A stretch of 64,000 nucleotides of DNA from Arenibacter arenosicollis (lineage in GTDB: Bacteria; Bacteroidota; Bacteroidia; Flavobacteriales; Flavobacteriaceae): the NCBI RefSeq assembly GCF_014397245.1, contig NZ_JACLHY010000001.1:248001-312000 (forward strand), given 5' to 3'. This document shows, one piece after another, positions 45,301 through 53,818 of this stretch. The notes beneath the pieces were generated by a model. It saw nothing but the letters and a program-made list of their open reading frames with translations, was not told the DNA's origin and searched no databases. The first letter of the stretch is position 1. Each line of letters begins with the position of its first letter. The translations under genes were made by a program, and so were the position numbers.

Positions 45301-45464
45301 CGGCACAAAATTTCTTTTTGTTGGTGGATGATGAACTACTTGGTGATCCCGAGGTAACTCCTATTCGTGGTGGTGAGGGTAACAATGTCTTCTCACAAGG
45401 AATGAAATGGCATGAATATCCAAAATCGACAACATTTGTAATTGGTTTACAAGTCGGTCTGTAA
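42318..45464 (+). CDS. SusC/RagA-family TonB-linked outer-membrane protein
   Basis: A 1048-aa protein: signal peptide (ending GLAEAQ), a carboxypeptidase-like domain (VTGSVSDQSGPLPGANVLVKGTTNGTQTDFDGNF), the SusC motif 'LEEVVLIGYGSQRKSDLTGAVGQVD', a plug domain with 'NPLYVIDGVQLP', and a large barrel. This is the classic SusC subtype that imports glycans or peptides with a SusD lid. The SusD gene follows after 25 bases. Length is typical. Substrate cannot be read from sequence; nearby sulfatase and Gfo/Idh genes hint at a sulfated or modified carbohydrate. Confidence 0.96.
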   Translation: MKITLCKCLLLVGTFLCFGLAEAQTVTGSVSDQSGPLPGANVLVKGTTNGTQTDFDGNFTLDNVNSNATLVFSYIGFKTLEIPVGGKTTINAVLEEDASELEEVVLIGYGSQRKSDLTGAVGQVDADQLQERPATSLNQALSGKIAGVQVNTNSGRPGGKSNIRVRGFSSINSSNNPLYVIDGVQLPQGNQANFSSAIDYLNPNDVVSIEVLKDASSTAIYGARGANGVILVTTKRGRAGQGRVTYDVDYSVNQYGPNRAKALNSEQYAMIEQLSWENTQKFDPDGWAAGKYAQYEPRLKRANPNVAYLFDSDGKAIYDTDWSKEVVQHKLSQNHQLGFSGGNERTTYAISLGIRDDQGLFKNTYLKRYSGRFSIDDQIKTWLKIGGSLSYNNQTENLADTNDQVPRRMVEDYPFYPAPFHTGGPLEGLYANNRDYPFAEGTRNSVNWLDNNEYILNTQTTAGSFYTNLNFTKELEMRTVLGTNVLTQENNEFRNSVLDNNAVARAQSSNEKQTFWSIENYLTYNKKINENNSLTALLGLSWQQSNQFFVNADSRNFPTDYFKFNNLGAGSDNIAVQSFADREALNSYFGRLNYNLMGKYLFTVTGRADGSSKFGDNNKFSFFPSAAVAWRISDEDFLVDNTLISNLKLRTSYGVTGNSEIPPYSSLSLLSSNYAAIWNESRIGGTGLNRLANPDLKWEKTAQYDVGLELGLLDNRISLEVDYYYRKTTDMLLDAPVPQSSGYATIRRNVGSMQNKGLELGLSTKNIATADLTWNTSFNISMNRNKVLSLATPSDIFGVGGPGITNETSIIRVGEPVGAFWGLTRLGTWNTDEAAEAAKFVSYRNGLTILPGDIKYKDFNGDYIINDEDRSIIGNGYPTAWGTLTNYVSYKNIDFTLELQYSWGNDVMDMNLHSSEDRQALANSYTTVLNAWTPDNQDTMIAQVRDTRAGYVTNVDSHWVKDGSFVRGRNIMLGYTFDQNLVERMHLNKLRLYASAQNFFLLVDDELLGDPEVTPIRGGEGNNVFSQGMKWHEYPKSTTFVIGLQVGL

Positions 45465-45489
45465 TTAATAAAATTTAAAATAAGATATT

Positions 45490-47031
45490 ATGAAATTTGA
45501 TATAACAAAACACATTGGAAAGTTTTACCTCTGTTCGCTAATGTTGCTTACAACAGTTGGTTGTTCCGATTTTTTGGATGAGTCCGATCCATCAAATCTA
45601 ACACCGGACAGCTTTTATACCACTGCCAAACATGCCGAATCGGCTATAGCAGCCGTTTATGCGGATGCTAGGTTTGTGGGTAACGGTGCGGGTATCTTCT
45701 CGTCCAACTGGCAATTATTGGAAGCAGTTACAGGAACTTCTACTACCCAGACGGCACAGAATTCGGATTTAAACAACTTATATTCCTTATCCTATGACGC
45801 CAATACACTACATATTCGTAATTGGTGGCGTGGTATTTACAAGGTCATAGCCAACACGAACCTAGTGCTTGAAAACGTACCGGGCATAGAAATGGATGCT
45901 GCACAAAAGAACAAAGTTTTAGGGGAAGCTCGTTTTTTCAGGGCTTGGGCCTATTTTTATGCAGTACGACTCTGGGGAGATGTTCCCTTGATTACGTTGC
46001 CACAGAGTGCTAATTCGGAAGATTTTAACCCTACCCGTAGCCCTCAGAAAGCGGTTTACGATCAAATTGTAGCCGATTTGGTAGAGGCTGAAGGCGCAGG
46101 ATTGCCATGGACAGATACCAGTGGTAGAGTATCCCAAGCTGCGGTTAAATCCTTATTGGCAAAGGTATATCTTACCATGGCCGGAAATCCACTAAATGAA
46201 ACAGCTCGTTACGCCGATGCAGCTAGTAAGGCCAAGGAGGTTATAGACAATGCCGGACCAATAGATCTTTTTGATACCTATGCTGAGATTCATGATGAAA
46301 GCTTGGGCAATACGGTAGAGCACATCTTTAGTCTACAGTACAATGATGAGGTTGCAGGAAATCCTATGGGCAACATGTTTCCTAATTTCCAACCGGTAAC
46401 CTATCGCGGACCATCCGGAACAGGAAGTTCAGTACCAGAAATTGAGTTCTATAACTCCTATGAAGCCGGAGATCTAAGAGCGGTAGACCGTGAGGGTTGG
46501 TTTTATAGTAGTTACTACCTCAATGGTAGTGGAGAGCTTTTCGATTTAGGTGCACCTTATATCTTTAAGCATTTTAATGTTACCGCCAACGGTACGTTTG
46601 GTGTTCCCGGAACAGCTAAGGACAACCTCAATATGCCTATTATACGATTTGCCGAAGTGTTGTTAATATACGCCGAGGCATCCAACGAGGCAACAGGTCC
46701 CAACCAAGCGGCAGTTGATGCCTTAACAAGGATAAGAGATCGTGCACAGTTGACAACTCCTGCTCTTGGTGCATTTACTCAAGCATCCTTAAGAGAGGCT
46801 ATTTGGAAAGAGAGATGGCATGAACTTAGCTACGAACAAATAACTTGGTTCGACATGGTACGCCTTAGAAGAGTACTTAATAGTGAAACTGGTACTTTTG
46901 ATAATTTTGTAGGGCATGTAAACCTAAGCTCTGATCAGGCGCTTCAGGAGAAACATTTGTTGTTTCCACTTCCTGAGCAAGAAATGATCAACAACCCAAA
47001 TTTAACACCTCAAAACCCGGGGTATAATTAA
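45490..47031 (+). CDS. SusD/RagB-family outer-membrane lipoprotein
   Basis: A 513-aa lipoprotein whose signal ends LMLLTTVGCSDFLDES (Cys25, lipobox). It has the typical SusD start 'DFLDESDPSNLTPDSFYTTAKHAESAIAAVY', the TPR-containing core 'RFFRAWAYFYAVRLWGDVPLI', and the C-terminal RagB block 'RFAEVLLIYAEASNEATG' / 'ERWHELSYEQITWFDMVRLRR'. It forms the substrate-binding lid of the SusC transporter encoded directly upstream. A terminator 79 bases after its stop ends the pair. Confidence 0.95.
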   Translation: MKFDITKHIGKFYLCSLMLLTTVGCSDFLDESDPSNLTPDSFYTTAKHAESAIAAVYADARFVGNGAGIFSSNWQLLEAVTGTSTTQTAQNSDLNNLYSLSYDANTLHIRNWWRGIYKVIANTNLVLENVPGIEMDAAQKNKVLGEARFFRAWAYFYAVRLWGDVPLITLPQSANSEDFNPTRSPQKAVYDQIVADLVEAEGAGLPWTDTSGRVSQAAVKSLLAKVYLTMAGNPLNETARYADAASKAKEVIDNAGPIDLFDTYAEIHDESLGNTVEHIFSLQYNDEVAGNPMGNMFPNFQPVTYRGPSGTGSSVPEIEFYNSYEAGDLRAVDREGWFYSSYYLNGSGELFDLGAPYIFKHFNVTANGTFGVPGTAKDNLNMPIIRFAEVLLIYAEASNEATGPNQAAVDALTRIRDRAQLTTPALGAFTQASLREAIWKERWHELSYEQITWFDMVRLRRVLNSETGTFDNFVGHVNLSSDQALQEKHLLFPLPEQEMINNPNLTPQNPGYN

Positions 47032-47335
47032 TAAAAGACCTTTAAAATTAAATTCACTTGATATTGAAGATTTTGAGTTTAGTTTGAGTTAATTGGTTTT
47101 TAGTAATTTGAAAAGGCAGTATCCAGTTCGGGGTACTGCCTTTTTGTTATTATACACCTCTATTGAAGTATGAAGATAAAGCTCTTAGGATAATTTTGTA
47201 AAGGCCCGGCAGTTTCCTAGTTCAATTATAGGGGTGCCGAGCGGTAAAAAAGAATGGGGTTCGGGCAAAGGCCATGGAGTAAGCGCATTAAAAAATTAGA
47301 AATGCTTATCACATTTGAATCGGAAATATAAATAC
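47032..47335. other. Convergent intergenic region
   Basis: About 300 bases between susD and the convergent AraC-type regulator. The hairpin at 47111-47146 is the only clear feature. The rest is AT-rich with nothing recognised. Confidence 0.5.
47111..47146 (+). terminator. Intrinsic terminator of the susCD operon
   Basis: AAAGGCAGTA and TACTGCCTTTTT form a 10-bp stem around a 12-base loop, ending in a T-run. Confidence 0.82.
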
Positions 47336-49240
47336 TTAAACTATCTTTTTTAAGGCATAAGCGGTTGCCTTGGATTTGTTCTTAATTTCAAAGGAGTTGT
47401 TAAGCTCGTTGATAAAGTTCGAAGGAAGAATGCCCAATCTCTTTTTAAAAGCAGCGTTAAATGTATTTAAGTTGTTATATCCCAGTGAAAAGGCAATATA
47501 ACTTAATTTGCTGTTCCTAAATTCAATATCCTTAAGTAATCTGGGTAGCAGATAGTTGATTCTTAATTCGTTGATATAATTGTTGAAATTGGATTTTTTT
47601 TCCTGATTTATAACTTGGGAAAGGTATTTGGGATTGGTTTTTAATTGCTCTGAAAGCTGATGCAAATTACATTGTGGGTCCAGGTAAAAGTTTTCCTTTT
47701 CCAGTTTCTCCAGTTTGGCCATAATAATATTCTTAATGTCCTTATCAATTCTGGGCTGAGTCTTAGGGATATCTGCACTTTTTCTTTCAATGGACCATTG
47801 GGTCTCCATGTGTTGAATTCCGCTGAGTTTCTCGCTCATTCGTAGCTGTATTTCTGCAAGATCGATGGTTCTTTGAAGAAGTAATTTATTTTTCTTTTTT
47901 ACCTTGAGGTAGGAAAAAATGGAAATACTGCTTATAAGCAGTAGTAAAATAAGTATAATGATAAAACCTTTAAATTGTGCTCTCTGGGCTATATTTTCCA
48001 ATTCCAGGATTTTTTTCTTTTGCAAAACCTCCTTTATTTTCCTTTTGGTCTCCAGAATAACAATTTTTTGCTCCTTTTCATTGGTAAAGAGGGAATCGCT
48101 TATGGCTTGGTATAAGATTTTATAATCGATGGACTTAGGAAACTTGTCTGTTTTTGCATAGAGTTCACTTAAAACCAAGCTGTTGCGTTTTATAACATCG
48201 AAAGCATCTATGTTTTCTGCAGCTTCAATACTCTTTTCATAATTAATAATTGCCTCGGAAGTGTCCTTGGTCTGCAAATACAATTCAGCTTGTACCGTTA
48301 GAGCTCGTGGGATTCTGAAACGATAATTATTTTCGAAATTAATTTCCAAAGCCCTGGAAATATGAGTCAAAGCCTTTTCAGTCTCTCCAATAGACATATA
48401 AATATTTGCCATGTTGCTATGTACAGAGGCAGAGATATAGCTACCGGCTGGAGGAAGCTTTTTTTCAATCTCAAGAAAAAACGCATATACTTTTAGGGCT
48501 CCTTTGGGGTCGTTCAATTTGGCCGTCATTCTAGCAATTTCATCTATTTTAGGATAGATGTATTCCGTTTTCTTAAGCTTAAGGATGTAATGGAGCCCTT
48601 TGAGACAATAGCTTAAAGATTTGGAATAATTCTCTATTCTAAGATAATAGTGTGATAAAGCGGAATTGGCCTTCATGAGAATGTAATCACTTTCAGTCTT
48701 TTCGGCGTTGTCCAATAACTTTAGACCTGTTTCAAGAGCTTTGTCATATTCTCCTCGTTCAGAGTAAATATATGATTTTAAGGTAGTTATATCCGCATAG
48801 ACCTCGGGATAGCTTTTGGGGCCTACTATAGGCTGTAATTCCCCTAATAAGCTCATAGAACTATCAAAATTGCCCTTTACGAATTGAAGATAGGCTCTGT
48901 TGTATTTTGCTTTGAGGTTACCTTCCTGAAATGCAATGTTCCGGGATAATTTTAAAGCCTGGTCATTATAGTTGTTCGCCGACTCGTCCGATTTGTATAT
49001 GTATGCTGAGTATAGTTTTAATAAGGTACGGACCTTTTCTTTACCCTGTGTATGCCCTTCTTTGGCAAGTAAAAATTCGATGTCCAAAAATTCTTCTTTA
49101 AAACTGTCCTTATTTCTGATTAAACTGCGTATATCATTTAAATAAGAATCCACCGAATCCTTTTGGGTTACATTTGCGCTTAAATGATTAAACAAGAGAA
49201 ATGCGGTCAGCAGAAATGCGGTCTTGGTTAAGTTATTCAT
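47336..49240 (-). CDS. Membrane-bound TPR-AraC family transcriptional regulator
   Basis: A 634-aa protein. It has a signal peptide (MNNLTKTAFLLTAFLLFNHLSA), a TPR-like helical region (about 60-390: repeats such as 'YADITTLKSYIYSERGEYDKALETGLKLLDNAEK'), a single membrane helix (FKGFIIILILLLLISSISIFSYL, about 425-447), a coiled linker, and a C-terminal AraC/XylS helix-turn-helix (about 530-625: 'LHQLSEQLKTNPKYLSQVINQEKKSNFNNYINELRINYLL' / 'LSYIAFSLGYNNLNTFNAAFKKRLGILPSNF'). It should sense a periplasmic signal and bind DNA directly, without a kinase. It converges on susD, so control of that locus is likely but unproven. Confidence 0.85.
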   Translation of the reverse strand: MNNLTKTAFLLTAFLLFNHLSANVTQKDSVDSYLNDIRSLIRNKDSFKEEFLDIEFLLAKEGHTQGKEKVRTLLKLYSAYIYKSDESANNYNDQALKLSRNIAFQEGNLKAKYNRAYLQFVKGNFDSSMSLLGELQPIVGPKSYPEVYADITTLKSYIYSERGEYDKALETGLKLLDNAEKTESDYILMKANSALSHYYLRIENYSKSLSYCLKGLHYILKLKKTEYIYPKIDEIARMTAKLNDPKGALKVYAFFLEIEKKLPPAGSYISASVHSNMANIYMSIGETEKALTHISRALEINFENNYRFRIPRALTVQAELYLQTKDTSEAIINYEKSIEAAENIDAFDVIKRNSLVLSELYAKTDKFPKSIDYKILYQAISDSLFTNEKEQKIVILETKRKIKEVLQKKKILELENIAQRAQFKGFIIILILLLLISSISIFSYLKVKKKNKLLLQRTIDLAEIQLRMSEKLSGIQHMETQWSIERKSADIPKTQPRIDKDIKNIIMAKLEKLEKENFYLDPQCNLHQLSEQLKTNPKYLSQVINQEKKSNFNNYINELRINYLLPRLLKDIEFRNSKLSYIAFSLGYNNLNTFNAAFKKRLGILPSNFINELNNSFEIKNKSKATAYALKKIV

Positions 49241-49663
49241 GGTTTATTTTTTTAATACTCATTGCGTTTGGGGATTTTTGTATTTAAGAGATCCAGATTG
49301 GCAATTTTATCTTTAGGTTATTTAAAATCTAAAATTGAAATGGATCCTTAATCAAAGGGCAGTAAATTATTTATAAATATAAATAATTAAATATAAGTCA
49401 AATATAAAGATAGGCTTGTATTAATTGTGCAAAGGTTTGCATAATAACCAGTTTCAAATATTCTGGAATCACCTATTCTTGATGCGATAAAGTCTGCTGA
49501 TTGTTTATACAGCCCTTCCATTAACTGCCAATGCCCAATAAACGGATCAAACCCCAATCCCCTAAAAATTCCTATCTTAGTATAGTCGGTACTTTCCTGC
49601 CACATTCCCCCGGACACATTTTAAGCGAATTGTTGTATTGTACTAACACCTAAAAAAACAATT
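49241..49663. other. AT-rich divergent intergenic region
   Basis: About 420 bases between the AraC-type regulator (minus) and the VOC gene (plus). Minus-strand TATATTTG at 49399-49406 fits TAnnTTTG and could start the regulator transcript with a long 5' leader (about 150 bases). A short minus-strand frame here (49387-49617) shows no recognisable domain. No RNA gene seen. Confidence 0.4.
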
Positions 49664-50035
49664 ATGAAACTAGGGGCTTTTTCAATTAGTTTGGCCGTAA
49701 AGGATCTAAACATATCCAAAGAATTTTATGAGAAACTGGGATTTACCGTGTTTGCGGGCGACCTAAAAATGAATTATCTCATCATGAAAAATGGCAACGC
49801 ACTCGTTGGGTTGTTCCAAGGTATGTTCCCTAATAACATCCTTACCTTTAATCCGGGTTGGGACGAGAATGCCAACGCGCTATCATCTTTTGATGATGTA
49901 AGAAAAATTCAAACGCATTTAAAAAGCAATAACCTAAAGTTGGAACAAGAAACTGATGAAAAAACAACCGGACCTGCAAGTATTATGTTGACCGATCCCG
50001 ATGGCAACCAAATTCTAATAGACCAACATGTTTAA
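49664..50035 (+). CDS. VOC/glyoxalase-fold protein
   Basis: A 123-aa single-domain VOC protein. It has the paired beta-alpha-beta-beta-beta layout: 'FSISLAVKDLNISKEFYEKLGFTVF' at the start and 'SIMLTDPDGNQILIDQH' at the end. The usual first metal His is absent (SLAVKD), so metal use is uncertain. It could act as a lyase, dioxygenase-like or antibiotic-binding protein. It sits 76 bases before the DoxX-like gene, with which it may be co-transcribed. Confidence 0.8.
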   Translation: MKLGAFSISLAVKDLNISKEFYEKLGFTVFAGDLKMNYLIMKNGNALVGLFQGMFPNNILTFNPGWDENANALSSFDDVRKIQTHLKSNNLKLEQETDEKTTGPASIMLTDPDGNQILIDQHV

Positions 50036-50111
50036 TTTGAAAATTGGGCGGTTGGCACATTTTAACCTGCAATTTTCAGGTTCAACCTTTCCTATAACAT
50101 AATTCCAAAAA

Positions 50112-50615
50112 ATGAAACCTCTTATCGTACTACTTGTTTCGTTTTTAATGGCCTTGCTTGTTCTTAATCTTAGATCGAAAAAAATACAGTGGCCATTGGC
50201 GGGACGAATTGCCATGGCCGTTATGTTGTTGTTTACCTCCTTGGGGCATTTTATGTTTACCGAAGGTATGACCGCCATGATGCCAGAATTTATACCCATG
50301 AAAAAAGAAATGGTATTTGCCACTGGAGTCCTGGAAATACTATTTGCGATCGGATTACTTATTCCAAAACTAAAGGTCGGCACGGCATGGTTGCTCCTCC
50401 TATTTTTTATCCTCATTCTTCCTGCCAATATAAAAGCAGCCATGGAAAACATCAACTACCAGACCGGGGAACTTAACGGTAATGGCCCCAACTATCTGTG
50501 GTTCCGAATTCCCCTTCAAATGTTCTTTATAATTTGGGTTTATTTTACGGCTATAAGAACACCTAAAACAGCTGCTGACGGAAGTGCAATCAGCAATAAA
50601 AACCAAAAATTATAG
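50112..50615 (+). CDS. DoxX-like membrane protein
   Basis: A 167-aa protein with four hydrophobic helices (about 4-20, 32-50, 69-85, 90-107) plus one near 132-150. 'MLLFTSLGHFMFTEGMTAMMPEFIPMKKEMVFATGVLEILFAIGLLIPKLK' is the DoxX/DoxD-like pattern. Such proteins sit in the inner membrane with uncertain redox roles. It lies between the VOC protein and a serine hydrolase. Function not established. Confidence 0.72.
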   Translation: MKPLIVLLVSFLMALLVLNLRSKKIQWPLAGRIAMAVMLLFTSLGHFMFTEGMTAMMPEFIPMKKEMVFATGVLEILFAIGLLIPKLKVGTAWLLLLFFILILPANIKAAMENINYQTGELNGNGPNYLWFRIPLQMFFIIWVYFTAIRTPKTAADGSAISNKNQKL

Positions 50616-50668
50616 ACCACGACCGCTCAGACCATTGGTCCACAATGCTAATCCATATAATGATAATA

Positions 50669-51793
50669 ATGAAAAAGTATCTTACGCTCATTTTGCTATG
50701 TATTATAACCTATGGATGTAGCCACGAAAAAGTCGCTTTTAATGGTCAAAAAGATTATGCCCAAAGCATTACAGAAATTCAATCCAAAAATATTTATGCA
50801 GAGACCAAAGATTTTCCAAACAATACCCAGCTGGCCTTTGCCATCATAAAGGACGGGATTACTAAATTCTATGGTGTAAAGCGTGAGAACGATACCATTT
50901 TCACAGTTGATAATCATGACGGTGTTTTTGAAATTGGTTCCATTTCCAAAGTATTTACGGCTACTTTATTGGCCGATTTGGTGGTGAACAATCAACTTGA
51001 TCTGGATGAGAATATCAACGATTATTTGGAATGGCCTTTAAAAGATGGTGTAGAAATAAGCTTTAAACAGCTGTCCAATCATACCTCAGGACTTCCAAGA
51101 CTGCCCACCAACCTACTCCCGGATTCCGTGGACCTACAGAACCCGTATAAAGATTATGATGAGAATAAGTTGAAACAATATTTGACCAAAGAGCTACAAC
51201 TCAACCAAAATCCAGGTGAGAAATCGGAATATTCAAACCTGGGCGTAGGATTGTTGGGTTTTGTTTTAAGTGAAATAGATAGCACTTCCTATGAAAACCT
51301 ACTCCAAACCAAAATATGTAGTAAGTACAATATGGGACATACTACAACAAATAGAAACCTTATTAAGGCCCAACTGATCAAGGGTCTGGATGTTGATGGT
51401 AAGGAAACTCCCAACTGGGATTTGAATGTTTTGGTGGGGGCCGGTGGAATTTTGTCCTCTGTAGGCGACCTGTCAAGATTTGCGGAAGCGCAATTCAATG
51501 ACTCCAAGCAAGAATTGGCATTGACCAGAAAACCTACCTTTAACTTCCAGGCCAATAAAGCCGACATGGGCTTGGGCTGGGCCATTATTAGAAACCAGCA
51601 CGGGACAAGGTTTATGCACAGCGGTGGAACTGGGGGCTATAGATCCAATATTGTACTTGATATCGCAAACAAAAATGGGGTAATTATTCTCTCCAATCTA
51701 TCTGCCTTTCACAAAAAAAATATGAATATAGACAACCTTGGCGAACGTTTAATGGGAACACTTAAAAAATTGGAATCCATTGCCCAACAGTAG
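50669..51793 (+). CDS. Serine hydrolase of the beta-lactamase/class C family (lipoprotein)
   Basis: From ATG 50669 the protein is 374 aa and starts MKKYLTLILLCIITYGC, a lipoprotein signal; in-frame ATGs at 50645 and 50660 would add up to eight residues. The catalytic S-x-x-K is SISK (Ser91-Lys94), the second motif is YSN (in 'KSEYSNLGVGLLG'), and the third is HSGGTGGY. This is the penicillin-binding-protein-like fold used by DD-peptidases, esterases and class C beta-lactamases. It probably acts in the periplasm. No antibiotic-resistance role can be inferred from sequence. Confidence 0.85.
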   Translation: MKKYLTLILLCIITYGCSHEKVAFNGQKDYAQSITEIQSKNIYAETKDFPNNTQLAFAIIKDGITKFYGVKRENDTIFTVDNHDGVFEIGSISKVFTATLLADLVVNNQLDLDENINDYLEWPLKDGVEISFKQLSNHTSGLPRLPTNLLPDSVDLQNPYKDYDENKLKQYLTKELQLNQNPGEKSEYSNLGVGLLGFVLSEIDSTSYENLLQTKICSKYNMGHTTTNRNLIKAQLIKGLDVDGKETPNWDLNVLVGAGGILSSVGDLSRFAEAQFNDSKQELALTRKPTFNFQANKADMGLGWAIIRNQHGTRFMHSGGTGGYRSNIVLDIANKNGVIILSNLSAFHKKNMNIDNLGERLMGTLKKLESIAQQ

Positions 51794-51930
51794 TGCTTAA
51801 TTCCCTAACCCTAAAACATCATAACTTTTATCCCATTTATTAGTTTTTATATATTTTTAGAAACCCTATTCACCAAATTAGATTTGCTGAATAGCTTTCT
51901 TTAACCTGTGATTAAGTCATCCTTCAAAAT

Positions 51931-53379
51931 ATGAAACAATTATTTATCCTTATTTCATTATATCTGTTCTTCTACAGTGCTGTCCATGCCCAAAAAGAAA
52001 AATTGAATATCCTTGTTTTTATAGCCGATGATGTTAGCTCGGACGATTTAGGATGCTATGGGAATACACAGGTTAAAACTCCGAATATAGACCAACTAGC
52101 GAAAGACGGATTAAAATTTGATAATTTCTATTTAACGGCAAGCTCATGTAGCCCCAGCAGAAATTCCATAATAACGGGCAGATACCCACATAATACCGGA
52201 GCTGCCGAATTACATACCACACCCCCATTGGACATGATATCCTTCCCTGAGTTATTAAGGAAGAAGAACTATTATTCCGTTTTGGCAGGAAAATTCCATA
52301 TGGGTCCTTATGCAAAACGTGGATTTGATAAGCTGTACGAGGGGCATAAAAATAATGGTGATGGGGGCGAAGAAAGCTGGGTGGCCTCCCTACAGGATCG
52401 ACCAAAAAACAAACCCTTTTTTATGTGGTATGCCTCTTATGACGCCCACAGGGAATGGGGACCCAATAAATTTTCTGGCGCACACCGGCCCGATGAAATG
52501 GAACCTCCATTTTATTTATCCAATGGGCCTGGCACCAAATCCGATTTGGCCAAATACTATGACGAAATTAAAAGATTCGACTTCTATATAGGAGAGGTTG
52601 TCAAGGAATTGAAGGCGCAAAAAGAGCTGGACAATACCCTAATAATTATTATGTCGGATAATGGAAGGCCCTTCCCCCACAGTAAAACAAGGGTTAATGA
52701 CCGAGGCATGAAAACTCCATTTGTTATGTATTGGCGAAAAGGAATTAAAAATAAAGGCCTTACTAGCAAGAGTCTGGTAAGTGCCGTGGATATTGCTCCA
52801 ACGCTATTGACCTTGGCGGGAATAAATTATCCAGATCAATTTCAGGGACATAGCTTCCATAAACTTATAGCAAATCCGGACCAAACATTTCGCAACTACA
52901 TATTTGCCGAACACAATTGGCATGATTATGAAGCACACGAACGCATGGTCAGGAATAAAGATTATATGTACATATTAAATTCTAGACCCATGAAGCCACA
53001 AAACGGGCCAGCTGATGCCGTTGGCAGTCCTTCATTTAAGGAATTGGAAACACTAAAGGACAAAGGAGAACTTTCGGCAATACAAGCCGATGTGTTTTTG
53101 GTACCCAGGCCACATGAAGAGCTTTTTGATTACAAGAGAGACCCCTTACAGTTGCTTAATGTGGCATCAGTACCAGAATATGGGGAACCGCTCAAAGACT
53201 TGAGAAAAGTATTAAAGGAATGGATGATCGAGACAGGTGACAACATCCCAGAAAATCTCACGAAAGATTGGTATCTTAAGGAAGCCGGATTAATTAAGAC
53301 CGAGTTTCACAACATTAGGGGGGAAATGCCAGGTGAAAAGTTAAACGCCACAAAGAATAACGTAAAAGGCATATTTTGA
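51931..53379 (+). CDS. Type I sulfatase (exported)
   Basis: A 482-aa alkaline-phosphatase-fold sulfatase with signal peptide MKQLFILISLYLFFYSAVHA. The FGly signature is CSPSR with Cys73, followed by TGRYPHNTG; this cysteine must be converted to formylglycine by a maturase not in the window. The metal-binding start is FIADDVSSDD (Asp33-Asp34), and 'MSDNGRPFPHSKTRVNDRGMKTPFVM' completes the site. It resembles the N-sulfoglucosamine/heparan-type branch ('YSVLAGKFHMGP'), but substrate is not certain. It follows the serine hydrolase by 137 bases and fits a catabolic locus with the SusCD pair. Confidence 0.93.
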   Translation: MKQLFILISLYLFFYSAVHAQKEKLNILVFIADDVSSDDLGCYGNTQVKTPNIDQLAKDGLKFDNFYLTASSCSPSRNSIITGRYPHNTGAAELHTTPPLDMISFPELLRKKNYYSVLAGKFHMGPYAKRGFDKLYEGHKNNGDGGEESWVASLQDRPKNKPFFMWYASYDAHREWGPNKFSGAHRPDEMEPPFYLSNGPGTKSDLAKYYDEIKRFDFYIGEVVKELKAQKELDNTLIIIMSDNGRPFPHSKTRVNDRGMKTPFVMYWRKGIKNKGLTSKSLVSAVDIAPTLLTLAGINYPDQFQGHSFHKLIANPDQTFRNYIFAEHNWHDYEAHERMVRNKDYMYILNSRPMKPQNGPADAVGSPSFKELETLKDKGELSAIQADVFLVPRPHEELFDYKRDPLQLLNVASVPEYGEPLKDLRKVLKEWMIETGDNIPENLTKDWYLKEAGLIKTEFHNIRGEMPGEKLNATKNNVKGIF

Positions 53380-53440
53380 CCTTGGTATAATTCGATATAA
53401 ATTAGCTGATACAAACTATCATATAAAAATTAAAATAAAA

Positions 53441-53737
53441 ATGAGCAACAAGCAATTGACCATCACCGCCAGTATTTTGGCCAAACCGGATAAAAGGGAA
53501 TTTGTAAAACAAGCCTTATTAAAACTTATACCCCCTACCCTAAAGGAAGAGGGCTGCCTAAATTACGACCTGCACCAGGACAATGAAAATCCTAATCGTT
53601 TTTTCTTTTATGAAAACTGGACGAGTTACGATCATTGGCAAAAACATAACAACAGTGCGCATATAGCGGCCCACAAAAAGGCTACCGAAGGGGCCGTAGT
53701 AGAGGTAGTTATAGGTCAATTATCCCCTGTTGGTTAA
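53441..53737 (+). CDS. Antibiotic-biosynthesis-monooxygenase-like (ABM) protein
   Basis: A 98-aa single ABM domain ('LTITASILAKPDKREFVKQALLKLIPPTLKEEGCLNYDLHQDNENPNRFFFYENWTSYDHWQKHNNSAHIAAH'), the dimeric alpha-beta barrel fold of quinol monooxygenases and heme-degrading relatives. It has no signal peptide. It lies 61 bases after the sulfatase, so the two may be co-transcribed. Activity unknown. Confidence 0.82.
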   Translation: MSNKQLTITASILAKPDKREFVKQALLKLIPPTLKEEGCLNYDLHQDNENPNRFFFYENWTSYDHWQKHNNSAHIAAHKKATEGAVVEVVIGQLSPVG

Positions 53738-53770
53738 ATATTTTATATTTAAAAATGTAGTATCTTTCAA

Positions 53771-53800
53771 AGACCACGGTAAGCCTATTTACCGTAGTCT
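53771..53800 (+). terminator. Intercistronic hairpin, possible terminator
   Basis: AGAC-c-ACGGTAA and TTACCGT-a-GTCT form a stem with one mismatch around a short loop; only CTTAGT follows, so termination would be weak. Confidence 0.5.
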
Positions 53801-53818
53801 CTTAGTAACTATATAATC

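Noticed and set aside
49387-49617. Minus-strand 76-aa frame upstream of the VOC gene
   Set aside because: No recognisable domain, no promoter or start context, and it fills an AT-rich regulatory gap; probably chance.
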